Below, piece after piece: positions 50,092 to 59,861 of a stretch of 64,000 nucleotides of DNA. Origin of the DNA: Gracilaria domingensis (lineage: Eukaryota; Rhodophyta; Florideophyceae; Gracilariales; Gracilariaceae); NCBI GenBank assembly GCA_022539475.1, contig VCMS01000100.1, positions 353,315 to 417,314 of the forward strand, given 5' to 3'. The notes beneath the pieces are model-generated. The model saw nothing but the letters and a program-made list of their open reading frames with translations. It did no database searches and was not told where the DNA came from. The position numbers and the translations under genes were made by a program. The stretch's first letter is position 1, and the number at the start of each line of letters is the position of its first letter.

Positions 50092-51891
50092 TTACGCGCC
50101 GGACGGTCCAGCACCTGGGGTGCCCCCACTACCGGGAGCCCCGGAGAAGCGCTGTGCCGCTATTGCTTGCAACTCCGACTCGTCGGTCACCGTATCGGGA
50201 ACGGCCACTCCCACGCCTCGAAGGAAGTCGCGAATGACCGCCGCTCGCGGAGTGAGAGAAGAACTGCCGCCCACGGCGGATGCTACATCCTGAGCCCACG
50301 GGCCGGTCGGAGCGGGAGCCGCTACAGCGGGTGGGTCAACGATCACGACTTCGTCGTCATCTCCCGTAGCGTCGGGCTCCGAGGCAACCCCCACTGGGCT
50401 CCCCTCATCCATGGGACTTCCTCCCTCTGCAGGGTCATCACCGTCATCGTCGACGTATACGAACCCACGCGGGTGCCCTTCCGGGATATATCGCTCCTCT
50501 CGGCGGCGACCAGCCGCCTCAGCGGGGCCAATTACCTCCCAAATCCATGGGTCAAAGTATACGAAGTCGCCGGCGTTGACGTTCCGTCCGGGAGAACGGT
50601 CCGACTGCCGACGGACTCCGTCGGAAACCTGACTAGCAGGCACCTCATTCCAGTCAATCTGGTCAATGACGTCCACCAACGCGGTGGCTTCGCGCGCATT
50701 GCGGACCGAGCCGAGCACTTCGGAGAGATCCAACGCTCGGATCGCTTGCCGGATGAGTTCCGGGATGAACCAAACTCGGTACGAATCATATGCCTCGATG
50801 AGGAGGAAAGCCGCAACGCGGACGGTCCATTCTGTTGCCAGGATGCTCCACAGGCCGCGAGGCGGATCGTTCATGAAGTACGAGCCTATGTAAGTTAGGC
50901 AGGGCGGTAGCTCTACGTGACACCCTCGTGGGACTTCGACCGCAGGCCAGAATGACGGCAGCGGCAGGTATCGCCCAGTATGGGAGTGACGCGCAATGCG
51001 TTCCACCTCCGTGCACTGGTACGGCACCAGTACCCCGAAGCGGGAACGCCATTTCCTCTCGAATCGGAGGCCTTCATGAAATTGAGACCGTCCAGGACGG
51101 CGAAGGAACCGGAACTCGGCGCGAAGGATCGGCCGCGCCCACAGGATCAACTCCTGCTGCGGCTGAACGGTATCCGAATATCGGTCAATTTCGTCCAACG
51201 CGTTGGCTAGGTGGTCGCCGTAGCCGACCTCGCCGAAAGTTCGGTAACGTGCCACATCGTACTGGTACTGTGCCGGCACCGGATGTTCGTTCGGAGCTCG
51301 GAAGTGTCGCGCGTACCCAATGCGGGCCATCTCATTGCGAGCGAATTGTCTCGTCTCGTTTCGACCTACAAACAGGCAGCTCGGTATAACCGCAACGCGG
51401 GCGATCCAGTCCCATGAACGGGTAACGTCAGCAGGAAGCCCACCAGGGAGTTGACCGTCGACAGCGTACGAGTCGACGAGCTCTGTATCCCGAACGGCTT
51501 CGGCGTCAAACCAGGGAGCCTGGGCAAAAAGGAAACTGTGCCGGTGCGGATCCCGGATGCGTAAGGCGCCTGCGGTAGGCCATCCACCCAGCGTAGCTGG
51601 CATCTCGGCGTTGAACCAATCCCACACGGGCGCGGGACCAGCCTGAGCTGGAGCGTGATCTTGTCCGGAAGAACCCGGCTGGGAGGCAGCCGCCGACTGC
51701 GGGAGAGGTACAGACCGGAACGGCGGGTTCGACACTTGCATGCGTGCCGTCGAGGACGGAGGGCCGTTCGGTGCGTTGGACATCGCGGAAGGGCTCGAGA
51801 TGACGAGGTTCGCTACTGACACCGGAGGTGTTGGTGGCTCCGAACAGTTCTCGGCAGACCCGTCTTGGGAGACTTCCTTATATCCCTCCAT
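50092..51891 (-). CDS. Conserved antisense ORF (aORF) of element 1, unknown function
   Basis: The product is 599 aa on the strand opposite to gag-pol, starting 54 bp from the 3' LTR. I recognise no known domain, signal peptide or membrane helix. The N-terminal ~90 residues are Pro/Ser-rich. The core (residues ~105-420) is dense in W, R and F, and aligns block by block with the antisense ORF of element 2 (LPGGLP, YRTFGEV, RPILRAEFR, ELPPCL.YIGS, RVAAFLL, EAYD.YRVW.IP, DRSPGR). After ~450 it is acidic and Pro/Gly/Ala-rich, ending in a Gly/Ser/Pro tail. Its start lies next to the polypurine tract and LTR, so its promoter is probably in the LTR or directly inside it. The frame is complete. Confidence 0.85.
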   Translation of the reverse strand: MEGYKEVSQDGSAENCSEPPTPPVSVANLVISSPSAMSNAPNGPPSSTARMQVSNPPFRSVPLPQSAAASQPGSSGQDHAPAQAGPAPVWDWFNAEMPATLGGWPTAGALRIRDPHRHSFLFAQAPWFDAEAVRDTELVDSYAVDGQLPGGLPADVTRSWDWIARVAVIPSCLFVGRNETRQFARNEMARIGYARHFRAPNEHPVPAQYQYDVARYRTFGEVGYGDHLANALDEIDRYSDTVQPQQELILWARPILRAEFRFLRRPGRSQFHEGLRFERKWRSRFGVLVPYQCTEVERIARHSHTGRYLPLPSFWPAVEVPRGCHVELPPCLTYIGSYFMNDPPRGLWSILATEWTVRVAAFLLIEAYDSYRVWFIPELIRQAIRALDLSEVLGSVRNAREATALVDVIDQIDWNEVPASQVSDGVRRQSDRSPGRNVNAGDFVYFDPWIWEVIGPAEAAGRRREERYIPEGHPRGFVYVDDDGDDPAEGGSPMDEGSPVGVASEPDATGDDDEVVIVDPPAVAAPAPTGPWAQDVASAVGGSSSLTPRAAVIRDFLRGVGVAVPDTVTDESELQAIAAQRFSGAPGSGGTPGAGPSGA

Positions 51892-51931
51892 CGCGAGGCG
51901 TATCGAGCCGACGGAGTCGGTGTCTCAGCCT

Positions 51932-51944
51932 GAGAAGGGGGAGA
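51932..51944 (+). other. Polypurine tract of element 1
   Basis: GAGAAGGGGGAGA abuts the first base (TGTAG) of the 3' LTR, the expected position for plus-strand priming. It also forms part of the leader of the antisense gene. Confidence 0.9.
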
Positions 51945-52801
51945 TGTAGAGCAAAACGCCCTTTGTGGGGATGCACCGAGGTGCTTTTCATAGTTTGTTG
52001 ATCCGTTACCGGCTTCGACACCTCAGGTTATGAGAGGCTACTGGGGTAGTGCCCCTATTTTGGGGTATGCCTAGGAAGGGTAGTATTTCTGCACACGTGT
52101 GCCAAGTTGGCCCGATCGCGCGGGCCCCGTGGCAAGCATGCCACGGGGGCACACCTGTAGTGTATTGGCCGGCAGCGCCGGATAGTTAGATATTTTAATT
52201 GATATTTTCAAGTGCCGTATATAAGTGGCGGCACTTGCCGCCACTGTACGGGAAGTAAACCTCAACGAGGCCTTTGGCTCTGATCTTCTTGCCGCTTGCG
52301 CACGGTCACCAGCCCCATCCTGGGGAATACCGCCGCAATTCCGGGCTGATCAACCAACCTCCGTCCCTGAGGAGTACTAATCCGTCGTCACGGCACTTTT
52401 CTTATCTATTTTATTGTTTTCATTTCCGTCTTACGGCTTTCGCTACTCTGCCCTACATTGTAGGTTTATTTTATTTGTCTCGGGAGTTTTCCCGCTTATC
52501 GCGAGTCAGTGCTCCGCAGTGCGGCTCGTTTGTTGATCTTTTGTCGTCCCATACCGTTGGGCTGGATACCCCCACTCGCTGTGGCTCGCCGGAACCATCC
52601 GGATACCTACGCCGATTCTACCCCTTCTACCTCCGACTGCACGCCCAGATCGGGGCCACCCGGATTTACACCCGGCTCGTGTTGGCCCTATCGGAGGGTT
52701 CTGCCGCTCGACTGCCCTTCACAGGGAGCAGGGCCTGAACACCCTGAGGTGCTCGTCCGCGACGCGGTTTGTTGTTTTCCCGTCGAGGGTTTTGCACCAC
52801 A
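51945..52801 (+). repeat. 3' LTR of element 1 (857 bp)
   Basis: Same length as the 5' LTR. By eye two differences: C to G in CACACGTCTGCC versus CACACGTGTGCC, and G to A in GGTTTGTTTTA versus GGTTTATTTTA. It is followed directly by the target duplication GTGTG. Confidence 0.95.
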
Positions 52802-52806
52802 GTGTG
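52802..52806 (+). repeat. Target-site duplication GTGTG (right)
   Basis: Matches the five bases before the 5' LTR (41017-41021). Confidence 0.9.
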
Positions 52807-53855
52807 CAGTTGAGGACTGGAATGTCAATGGCTCAGGGTGTACCACCTAATAATGCTATGGGTCCGAATTCAGTTCTGAATGTAGCTCCCAATGGAAACC
52901 CCTCAAACCCTGCCATTAACCGTATAATCGGAGAAACTCCAGCTACTTCGGGTTCACAGATTTATAGTTCTCTTCTTAATACACGGAATATGATTAACAT
53001 AGCTGCAGCTTTTGGGTTCTATACAGCCAGGTCTGTCTCTAGCGGCTCCTCGAACTATTGCCGCAGAATCCCAGACTTCAACAAGAGTGACTGGACCGGA
53101 GCCACGTGCCCATGACAAAGACACAACCACTGGAAATGTTTTAGACAATGGAAGCAATGTTGTAGCCGGAGTGCTCACAGCAATCTCCCAGGTAAAACGG
53201 TATGGAGCCGAATGCTGTTGATATGATCGGGCTTAAGGCAAACAAGCTTCCGGGGGGTGCGGTAGGAGTCGGAGGTTTTGCTAATAGAGTCGGTATGAAC
53301 GTCATGGGCGGAAAAGATCAGGCTTTGTCAACCAATACGGTCGGACACCAGGCTGGATATGTTCCAACTCCGATTGGCGCTGTTCCTCCGACGACGCCTC
53401 CAGCGACGAGCGAGAGACGTTTGTGGATGGGAACAATATGCGTGTGGGGCAAAGCTGCGACACATAAAGTACACTGTGTTGCTATATCAGGAACGATGAA
53501 AGGACAACCACCCATCTAAGATACCCGCACTTGGTCCAAACGATTAGATTGCAATCATGACAAGATGCGAACCTTGGATCTGCCTGAACTGTCAGGGGCC
53601 CAGTGGTATGCTCGTTTCGTACTTGTTGATGAGACTGGCAGAGAATTTGCCAACAGTAGAGTGACAAATGATCTTGTTAAGGTGATGCTTCAAAGTAAAC
53701 TGGGGTTTAGGATTCGATGCAGAGAAGCAGAAGGAATTCCTGGTTCGTTGCTGCTGTTCAGAAAGAGACTGGGTGCAGACCTACTGAGAATTCTCAAACC
53801 GAACACCGATACTGACGTTATAATGATGATGGACAACATCGCTCGAAAGCAGTAA
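52807..53855 (+). pseudogene. 3' part of the host gene split by element 1
   Basis: Counting one copy of the target duplication, the frame from 40545 continues here as VQLRTGMSMAQGVPPNNAMG without a break. Further coding-like pieces follow in changing frames: DKDTTTGNVLDNGSNVVAG, MIGLKANKLPGGAVGVGG, RRLWMGTICVWGKAATHK, then MRTLDLPELSGAQWYARFVL to IARKQ at 53852. The changes may be short introns (a GTAAAA-type donor follows ISQ near 53191). A Met/Gly/Asn-rich body with a C-terminal LW-G module recalls Mediator-type coactivators such as MED25, but I could not confirm this. Confidence 0.5.
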
Positions 53856-55487
53856 TCTAGAAACTGCCACACGTCATCATCCAGTTAGTGTATGTCCATT
53901 ACATAGTTCGCACTCTAACAATTGGAATTGAATTGTAAAGTTTTCTCAGTGTTGTAGATAACTAACAAGAGCTCTTTCTCCAAGTGAGGTCACCAAGTTT
54001 CTAAATCACAAACTGACTTTTTACTGATCAAGATGTGTAGCTGTTTCATTCTCAGTACAAGAGAGCTACCGTTGTGCTGAGCTCGTTGCTAAGGGCAACT
54101 CGTTTCAGTGTATTGTGACACCATATCCCAGAGGAGCTGAAAGGTTTACATGAATTCACAGGGAACGAAAGCTTGATAACTACAATCACATGAACAGGAT
54201 ACGGAGGCACGTTCTATTCTCAGGTCTCCGCGTAAATGGCTGTACAAACTTCGTTCAATGCTCTGCGTCGTATACATGGATATCGGGCTAAGTATATGTT
54301 GCCCACTACGACATCAATAATTCTCCGACCTATAACAAAAGCGCACGCGAGGTTACCGTCATATTGAGTGGCACTTTATGTACTGAGCAATGGATTTGGA
54401 TATCTGGACAAGTCTGAACCATCTGAGACGCGAGCAACAGTTCCTCGATTGGTGGTGCGCACCTGAAGCTTTCCAGCTACAACGAGGGGCAGAGATTGAT
54501 TGGCGCAAAAGAGAAGTTGAGTATTTCTGCGACTTACAATCAGAAGAGGATGAAAGATTTGCCATAACAAAGCCAGCAGCCTGGCTGAAATGAGTAAGCG
54601 AGAGGTATGAAATAGATGTAGAAAACCAAGGACTAAGTCAGATATAAAACTCCTGTCCAAAGCAGTGGAAACTGTGTGACCATTGGCACTACCGGAAGCA
54701 GAGATGGTAGCAGTGTCGGATGTAGTCTTCGAACTCTTGCCGTCACAGTTGCTCGTCTTGCACTTTTCGAAAAGCCAACTATTGGTAATGCGTTGGTGTG
54801 AGAGGCGGACCACGACTGGTCACAAGAGACCCGGGAGAGGAACGCTAACTCCGCGACGCATGAAACATAAAGCTGAGATATCTGAAAGCAAGAGTACCCA
54901 CCGATGCCACACTCTCAGCTCCTCTTGTTGAGATTTGCCGCTTCATGATCCAAAACATGTATTCCCGAAGTACAAAATCGAGGTGGAGCTGCAGGCAGTG
55001 CGAATTAACCGGGAAGTGTGGACGTGTCGCCCAGCGGAATTTCCAAGACCGAGTGGCAGCACTAGAGTAAAACACGCGCTTTATACCGCACAAGCATCAT
55101 GATGATCATCATCTCTCTCTCTCTCTCTCACCGTCGACGATGTGAACGTCTGCAACTAGGCTGCTCCCAGCTTGGGAGTCCAAAGAATGCAATGGTGGGC
55201 AAAGTCATACTCGCAGTCCAATTGTTTGCAGTGGCTCATCCGACAACGTGAAATGAGGTCTCCTTCGCCTCAATCTGCCTTCAACCCCCCTCCTCCTCGA
55301 ATTGAATGTTGCCAGACATCCTCTCTGTCATAGGTCCCACTCTCGGGTTGCAGCCGCTATCCCCGACAATCACATCGTCATTGGGCATAGTCTCCTCACC
55401 ATCTTGAAAAAACTTTGCCGCCAGTATCATCGCATCTATCGCGCAAGAATAGTCATAGTTCCTCGCCTGTCCGTCCTTGACCACAAG
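53856..55487. other. Intergenic, weak coding hints only
   Basis: The best candidate is the plus frame 54390-54593 (67 codons, EQQFLDWWCAPEAF ... EYFCDLQSEEDE), protein-like but without known relatives. A minus frame 55281-55484 is similar in quality. A CATCATGATGATCATCATCT cluster followed by (CT)n sits at 55095-55127. Confidence 0.4.
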
Positions 55488-55916
55488 TCACTTCCATTGT
55501 AGAAACGTCACGAGGCACATAATAATGGTAATTATCGTAGCCACTCCAGCGGTGAATAAGAACAGAGGTACTGAAACCTCCGTTTCGTGAACTTCCCTAT
55601 CCAGTACTTCAAGCGGTTTGTTTTTAACTACGCTCAATAATGACATTGCGATGGTGAAAATCAATGTGACAAAGTCCAGCAGAGATGTGAGACATGCTCT
55701 TTCTTTCGACGTTATACCGTAGTCCGCAAGACATGAAAGCCGACTGGTTGTGAGGCCTAGGGATTGTGCGCTGTTATGTAGATCCTTTAGGTTGTGTGTA
55801 CGTATGTACATTTGTAGAGCAAAACCAAAACATTTCCAAAGGTGACTACATACAGTCCACTCACGAGGTTTGAGTGTGCCGAGATTATCATCGCATCTTG
55901 CACTACGTTTCAGCAC
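55488..55916 (-). CDS. Hypothetical small membrane protein
   Basis: A 142-aa frame with two hydrophobic segments near the C-terminus (FVTLIFTIAMSLLSVV and VPLFLFTAGVATIITIIMCL), separated by a charged loop. No family is recognised. It may be one exon of a larger gene, and could be chance. Confidence 0.3.
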   Translation of the reverse strand: MLKRSARCDDNLGTLKPREWTVCSHLWKCFGFALQMYIRTHNLKDLHNSAQSLGLTTSRLSCLADYGITSKERACLTSLLDFVTLIFTIAMSLLSVVKNKPLEVLDREVHETEVSVPLFLFTAGVATIITIIMCLVTFLQWK

Positions 55917-56220
55917 TAAGAGGATAAATTCGATATTCCGTCTGGCCTAGTTGTTTGAGTGCTAACAAAACTGGTTGAAAAAGAGATTCTGAAAAGTGAA
56001 ACGCTTTCATTGGTACCACTTGCGAACCAATACCCCGCAAACCAGTTTGAACACGCGATTGTGCGAGTGGCTCATAAGTTAGCTATATCTCCCGACTGCC
56101 AGCAACCTCGGTAGCCAAAACAGAGCCCACCTTGGTTCTATCGCCCAAGTCACCTTTTGCAGACACAGACCCCAAAGTTTTGTCACTAATACACTGCTAA
56201 ACGGTTCTCTAGACACAAAT

Positions 56221-56812
56221 TCAAAGCATCTGAATTGCTTCAGAGGTAGAGACGAAACCAGACTCCCAGTTCTCGAGCTCATCCAATTCTAGCTCCTCGC
56301 CGAAGTCGTCAGACATACCATAAGAGATGCTCTCGTCGTCCAAAAACCTCGAGTACATCCGCCCACTTGTTTCTGCTTCACCCGTTTCCGGGTCCATCGT
56401 TTGGCGTACATTACCAAACCTTAGCTCCGTGTACCCCTCCATATCGAGCTTCTTCACAGTTTTGTTTCGAGTCCGAAATAGAGACTCATTGAACGCACAG
56501 AAGATTAGCTTAGCCACTTTCTTTGGTTGCAAACGGTTGCGTGCTGGTGTTCTCACTCGACCCTGAAAACTAAAACTGCGCTCAATGTGGGGCAAACTCG
56601 GAAGAGTGAAACCCACCAGACTGTCCGAAGGTCCGCTCTCGTGAGAGATGGCAGACCAGTGACAGAGCCCTCTGTACCACCGTAACTCGGTTGTAAGGCC
56701 GAAGTGGCAACTGGCTATACCTACAGAGGTGCTAGGCCACGTGGTGAGGAAACGATGAGAAACTCCAGAGATGGGGTGGTATCGGCAACGATGAAACACG
56801 ACCAACGACAGG
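56221..56812 (-). CDS. Possible 3' coding part of a host gene flanking element 2
   Basis: The minus frame leaves the LTR at ~56812 and becomes protein-like after RVRTPARNRLQPKK: VAKLIFCAFNESLF, LDMEGYTELRFGNV and the acidic end DDFGEELELDELENWE. If real, element 2 inserted into or next to this gene. No family recognised. Confidence 0.3.
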
Positions 56813-57559
56813 TGTAGTCCCGAGAGGGAAAGCAACAGAAAACAACAACCAAACAACACCCACACGCGACGGGTAGGGCCTCCTCGGCACTGTGCCCGGA
56901 GCGGGGCGAGATCCTCCAACGGTAATGCACGGGTTTCCGTAAACACGGCAAAACTCTATACAGAGTCGGATCACTTCGTAATCTAGTCCTATACCTCCTC
57001 GGTACGACCCTCAGGTCCCGACATCAACGACAGATGTTCCTCAAAGGTACCGAGAGGGTAGGACCACCGTAACCAGACGTGGCTATACTCGCGAGAGTGA
57101 TAACCCACGTAGGCGGTTGGCGCCAGAGCCTCACTCGTGTAGAGTCCACTCAGGAGAGCGCTACTCGACAAAGAGTTCACTTAGAAGTGCTCGGGTTGAC
57201 TTTACAAAGGTGCTCGCGACGACGAGGTCGAGCTCACCTAAGTAGGTCTAAACTAACTATGTACATGTGGTGCACACCCGCAGGGGTCCGTACACGTGGC
57301 TAGCCCAGTGTCAGGCACCTCAGGTGCACTACCTATTGTCCCGTAATATGCACACACACGGTGGTGTAGTACACGCGTCCACCTAGCGGTATTGGCCAGC
57401 AATGGCAACCCTGATTACAGGTAACTGTGGGAAAGCCATTCCAAAAGTAACCGCCAAAATTGGGTCCAACTCATAACTCTTCGAGTGCATCCTCGTATCA
57501 CTCCCCTGAGTATATGAGGCGCATCATCCTGATAACCACGCAAAATGCGTTGCTCTACA
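56813..57559 (-). repeat. 3' LTR of element 2 (start firm, end tentative)
   Basis: On the minus strand, TGTAGAGCAACGCATTTTGC starts right after the polypurine tract, like TGTAGAGCAAAACGCC in element 1. The proposed other end is CTACA at 56813, giving TGTAG...CTACA inverted termini and 747 bp. The 5' LTR is outside the window, so the end cannot be proven. Confidence 0.55.
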
Positions 57560-57572
57560 TCTCCCCCTCCTT
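57560..57572 (-). other. Polypurine tract of element 2
   Basis: On the minus strand AAGGAGGGGGAGA directly precedes the LTR start, closely matching the tract of element 1. Confidence 0.85.
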
Positions 57573-57638
57573 AGAGCCGAGAACGACTTCGAGGCTGAAG
57601 TTTTGTGCGAAACGCAAGTACGTAAATACGTCACAATC

Positions 57639-59492
57639 ATGAGCGGTACCAACTCCTCGGTTTCTATACCTCGCAAGCGCGATACACACTCAAGCGAACA
57701 GAGTATTCAAGTATCCGAACTCGATCACAGTACATCATCTGTCATTCCGATGAACCCGAATCAGTTTCCTCATCACCCGACGGGTCAGGCGAGCGCGTCG
57801 AACTACCCTCAGCCGGGTTCTGCGACGGCTCCACTGCCTCAGTCTCAACCGATGGTCCCGGTGAACGTTCCGTTATGGAATTCAGCGCAAGCGATGCCGC
57901 TGATGGCGAACCAAGCTGGTTGGATATCGAAGGAATCTCTCGCAGTACGCGATCCACTCCGTGATGGGTTTGCGTTCAGCCGTGCACCGTGGTTTCATCC
58001 GGTAGCTGTTAACGATGACACTCTCCTGGAGTCGTATGCCGAAAACGGCTTCCTACCGGGCGGTCTGCCGTTAGCGGTAGTGCAATCCCCAGAATGGAAA
58101 GTTCGTATAGCGATCGACCCGATGCTCCTCCGGTACGATACCCGCGAGGGTGAGAACCTGAACACCGCGCGCGCGGAACACGCGAAGTTGGCGTACAAGA
58201 GACTCAGTCGAGTGCACCTCGAGCACCTGGTTCCACCGTCATATGGGTTCGATACTCCGTTCTACCGTACTTTCGGTGAAGTCCGATATGGAGACAACTT
58301 GGCGACGTTCGACCATGCGCGGTACGCTGGCGATGGCCCGACCACATCGAGGTTGATGTTGTGCTGGAATCGGCCCATACTCCGAGCGGAGTTCCGTTAT
58401 CTTCGCAAGAACGCTTCCCAGGGTGGGTTCGTCAACCGCATTCGGTTTGAGCGGAAAGCTCGTTCCCGTCATGGGTATCTGATTCCGTACCCGAATATCG
58501 AGACCGAGAGGTACAGACCGCAGGCCTTTGTTGGACGGTTCCCTCCTCTACCAGATTGGTGGCGTGATGTGGAGGTACCCAAAGGGTGTTTTGCAGAACT
58601 GCCTCCGTGCTTGAGTTACATCGGCTCCCGATTGATCAACGATCCGCGTTCAGGATGGTGGGGTCTCGTAGCCGGCGAGTGGGCGGCACGCGTAGCAGCG
58701 TTTCTTCTCTGGGAGGCTTACGACAACTACCGTGTTTGGTATATTCCGCCGATGCTTCGCAGCATTATCCGCTCGCTGGATTTGCACACTCCCTTGGGGT
58801 CCGAAGAGAACGTGGATGAGATCCATTACATCTTGGATGTTATCGATGGAGTCGATTGGGAAACGGTGCCCCGTTCGCAACGCGGGAAAGGTCCTCGTCG
58901 TCACTACGACCGCTCACCCGGTAGGAGACATCCCACAGCAGAAGATTTCGTGTATTACGACCCATGGGAGGGTACGATGACGACTAGCGCATATGCCGAG
59001 TGGGCAGCGAACCAGCCACGGTCGATTCCAGACAGTCACCCCGTTGGGTTCATGTTCAGTGACAACTGGGTCGCCCCAGTAGATCTGGATGATCCGAACA
59101 TGGATACTGGTGGAGAGGCAGCTGGAGCACTCGTCGAGATGGACCAGAAGTTGGTGAACGACCTACCGGCGGCGAATCAGGTGTTGCACGCCAGCGGCGG
59201 GGTACCCCAGGCTCCTGTGGGTTGGAATGTTCCGACTCAAGCGAGTGTTCCGGTGGTGGGTCCGGTCCCTGTAGCGGCTACCGTTCCTTCGGTCCTTCCG
59301 GCCCCGACAGCTCCGGTCGCTCCGGGAGATTCTCCGGCGAACATCGCGATGTTGCGCGCCACTCTCCAGAACGCTGGAATTATCGTGCCCGATCATCTCA
59401 CCACTATGGCAGGGATACTGGCTTACGCCGTTCCGCACCCTTCGCAGGGTCCCTCCGGTAGCGGCGGTGCCGGTCCCTCATCGGGGGTGTAA
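57639..59492 (+). CDS. Conserved antisense ORF (aORF) of element 2, unknown function
   Basis: The product is 617 aa from the ATG MSGTNSSVSIPRKR, 80 bp inside the LTR/polypurine boundary and antisense to the element. The frame is open a further 12 codons upstream. It is homologous to the 599-aa product of element 1 along the whole core: RDPLRDGFAFSRAPWF, FLPGGLP, YRTFGEVRYGDN, RPILRAEFRYLRK, RFERKARSRHGYLIPY, ELPPCLSYIGS, RVAAFLLWEAYDNYRVWYIP, DRSPGR, EDFVYYDPW, and the C-terminal GPSGSGGAGPSSGV. Sequence has diverged strongly between the two, yet indels are few and both frames are whole. No known domain is recognised. It survives although pol of the same element is broken. Confidence 0.85.
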   Translation: MSGTNSSVSIPRKRDTHSSEQSIQVSELDHSTSSVIPMNPNQFPHHPTGQASASNYPQPGSATAPLPQSQPMVPVNVPLWNSAQAMPLMANQAGWISKESLAVRDPLRDGFAFSRAPWFHPVAVNDDTLLESYAENGFLPGGLPLAVVQSPEWKVRIAIDPMLLRYDTREGENLNTARAEHAKLAYKRLSRVHLEHLVPPSYGFDTPFYRTFGEVRYGDNLATFDHARYAGDGPTTSRLMLCWNRPILRAEFRYLRKNASQGGFVNRIRFERKARSRHGYLIPYPNIETERYRPQAFVGRFPPLPDWWRDVEVPKGCFAELPPCLSYIGSRLINDPRSGWWGLVAGEWAARVAAFLLWEAYDNYRVWYIPPMLRSIIRSLDLHTPLGSEENVDEIHYILDVIDGVDWETVPRSQRGKGPRRHYDRSPGRRHPTAEDFVYYDPWEGTMTTSAYAEWAANQPRSIPDSHPVGFMFSDNWVAPVDLDDPNMDTGGEAAGALVEMDQKLVNDLPAANQVLHASGGVPQAPVGWNVPTQASVPVVGPVPVAATVPSVLPAPTAPVAPGDSPANIAMLRATLQNAGIIVPDHLTTMAGILAYAVPHPSQGPSGSGGAGPSSGV

Positions 59493-59497
59493 GATGA

Positions 59498-59829
59498 CCA
59501 GCAGGGCTGGAGGACTTGGTCCTTAGTATAAGATAGAAACAGTAAAACCATCTAGTGGTAACTTTCCCTTCACCCTTTTGCCTGTTCTCCACGAACTTGA
59601 TCGATCTTCGATTACTTCTTCACTCACACTGTGTTCAAGTGTACTTCACTTCTTTGGTGCTTCTTCTACTCTAACCGTTTTAAATCGGTACAACCGGCAT
59701 TTCGGTATGCTCTTCTTCCTTTCTTCTCACTTCCTCTAGTTCAGTCTTCACCGCTTCATTGGTCTTCTTCCTTCATTCATCCCCACACAGGAGGGGTCAA
59801 CTCTCCATTCTGAGTCTTCCGCATCGCGG
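59498..59829. other. Hairpin-rich spacer between convergent genes (element 2)
   Basis: Short perfect inverted repeats: CCAGC-AGG-GCTGG (59498-59510), ACCA-TCTAG-TGGT (59547-59559), ATCGA-TCT-TCGAT (59600-59612), ACACT-n7-AGTGT (59626-59642), ACCG-n8-CGGT (59674-59689), ACCG-n6-CGGT (59693-59706), CCCC-n8-GGGG (59781-59796) and CCGC-ATC-GCGG (59819-59829). In the sense direction of the element it is GAAGAA-rich, as in element 1. Same position and character as 49576-50046, without obvious sequence identity. Confidence 0.6.
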
Positions 59830-59861
59830 TATAGTTGAAAGCTCCTCACCGGGAACGGTTC

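Larger units (their letters stand above)
41022..52801 (+). mobile_element. Complete, young Ty3/gypsy chromodomain LTR retrotransposon with antisense ORF (element 1)
   Basis: The 11,780-bp element has 857-bp LTRs, target duplication GTGTG, primer-binding site at 41882-41894 and polypurine tract at 51932-51944. Sense genes: gag (42043-44052), pol with protease-RT-RNase H-integrase (Ty3/gypsy order), and a chromodomain in a third frame near 49384-49530. A 599-codon frame runs antisense at 51891-50092. Between the sense and antisense genes is a 470-bp hairpin array. By eye the LTRs differ at only two positions, so insertion is recent. It interrupts a host gene. Confidence 0.95.

Noticed and set aside
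54376-54813. 145-codon minus-strand frame
   Set aside because: Low protein-like character, opposite a more plausible but also unproven plus-strand frame.
56562-57559. Alternative LTR of element 2 ending TTTTCA at 56562
   Set aside because: CTACA at 56813 gives symmetrical TGTAG/CTACA termini and a length closer to that of element 1; still unproven without the 5' LTR.
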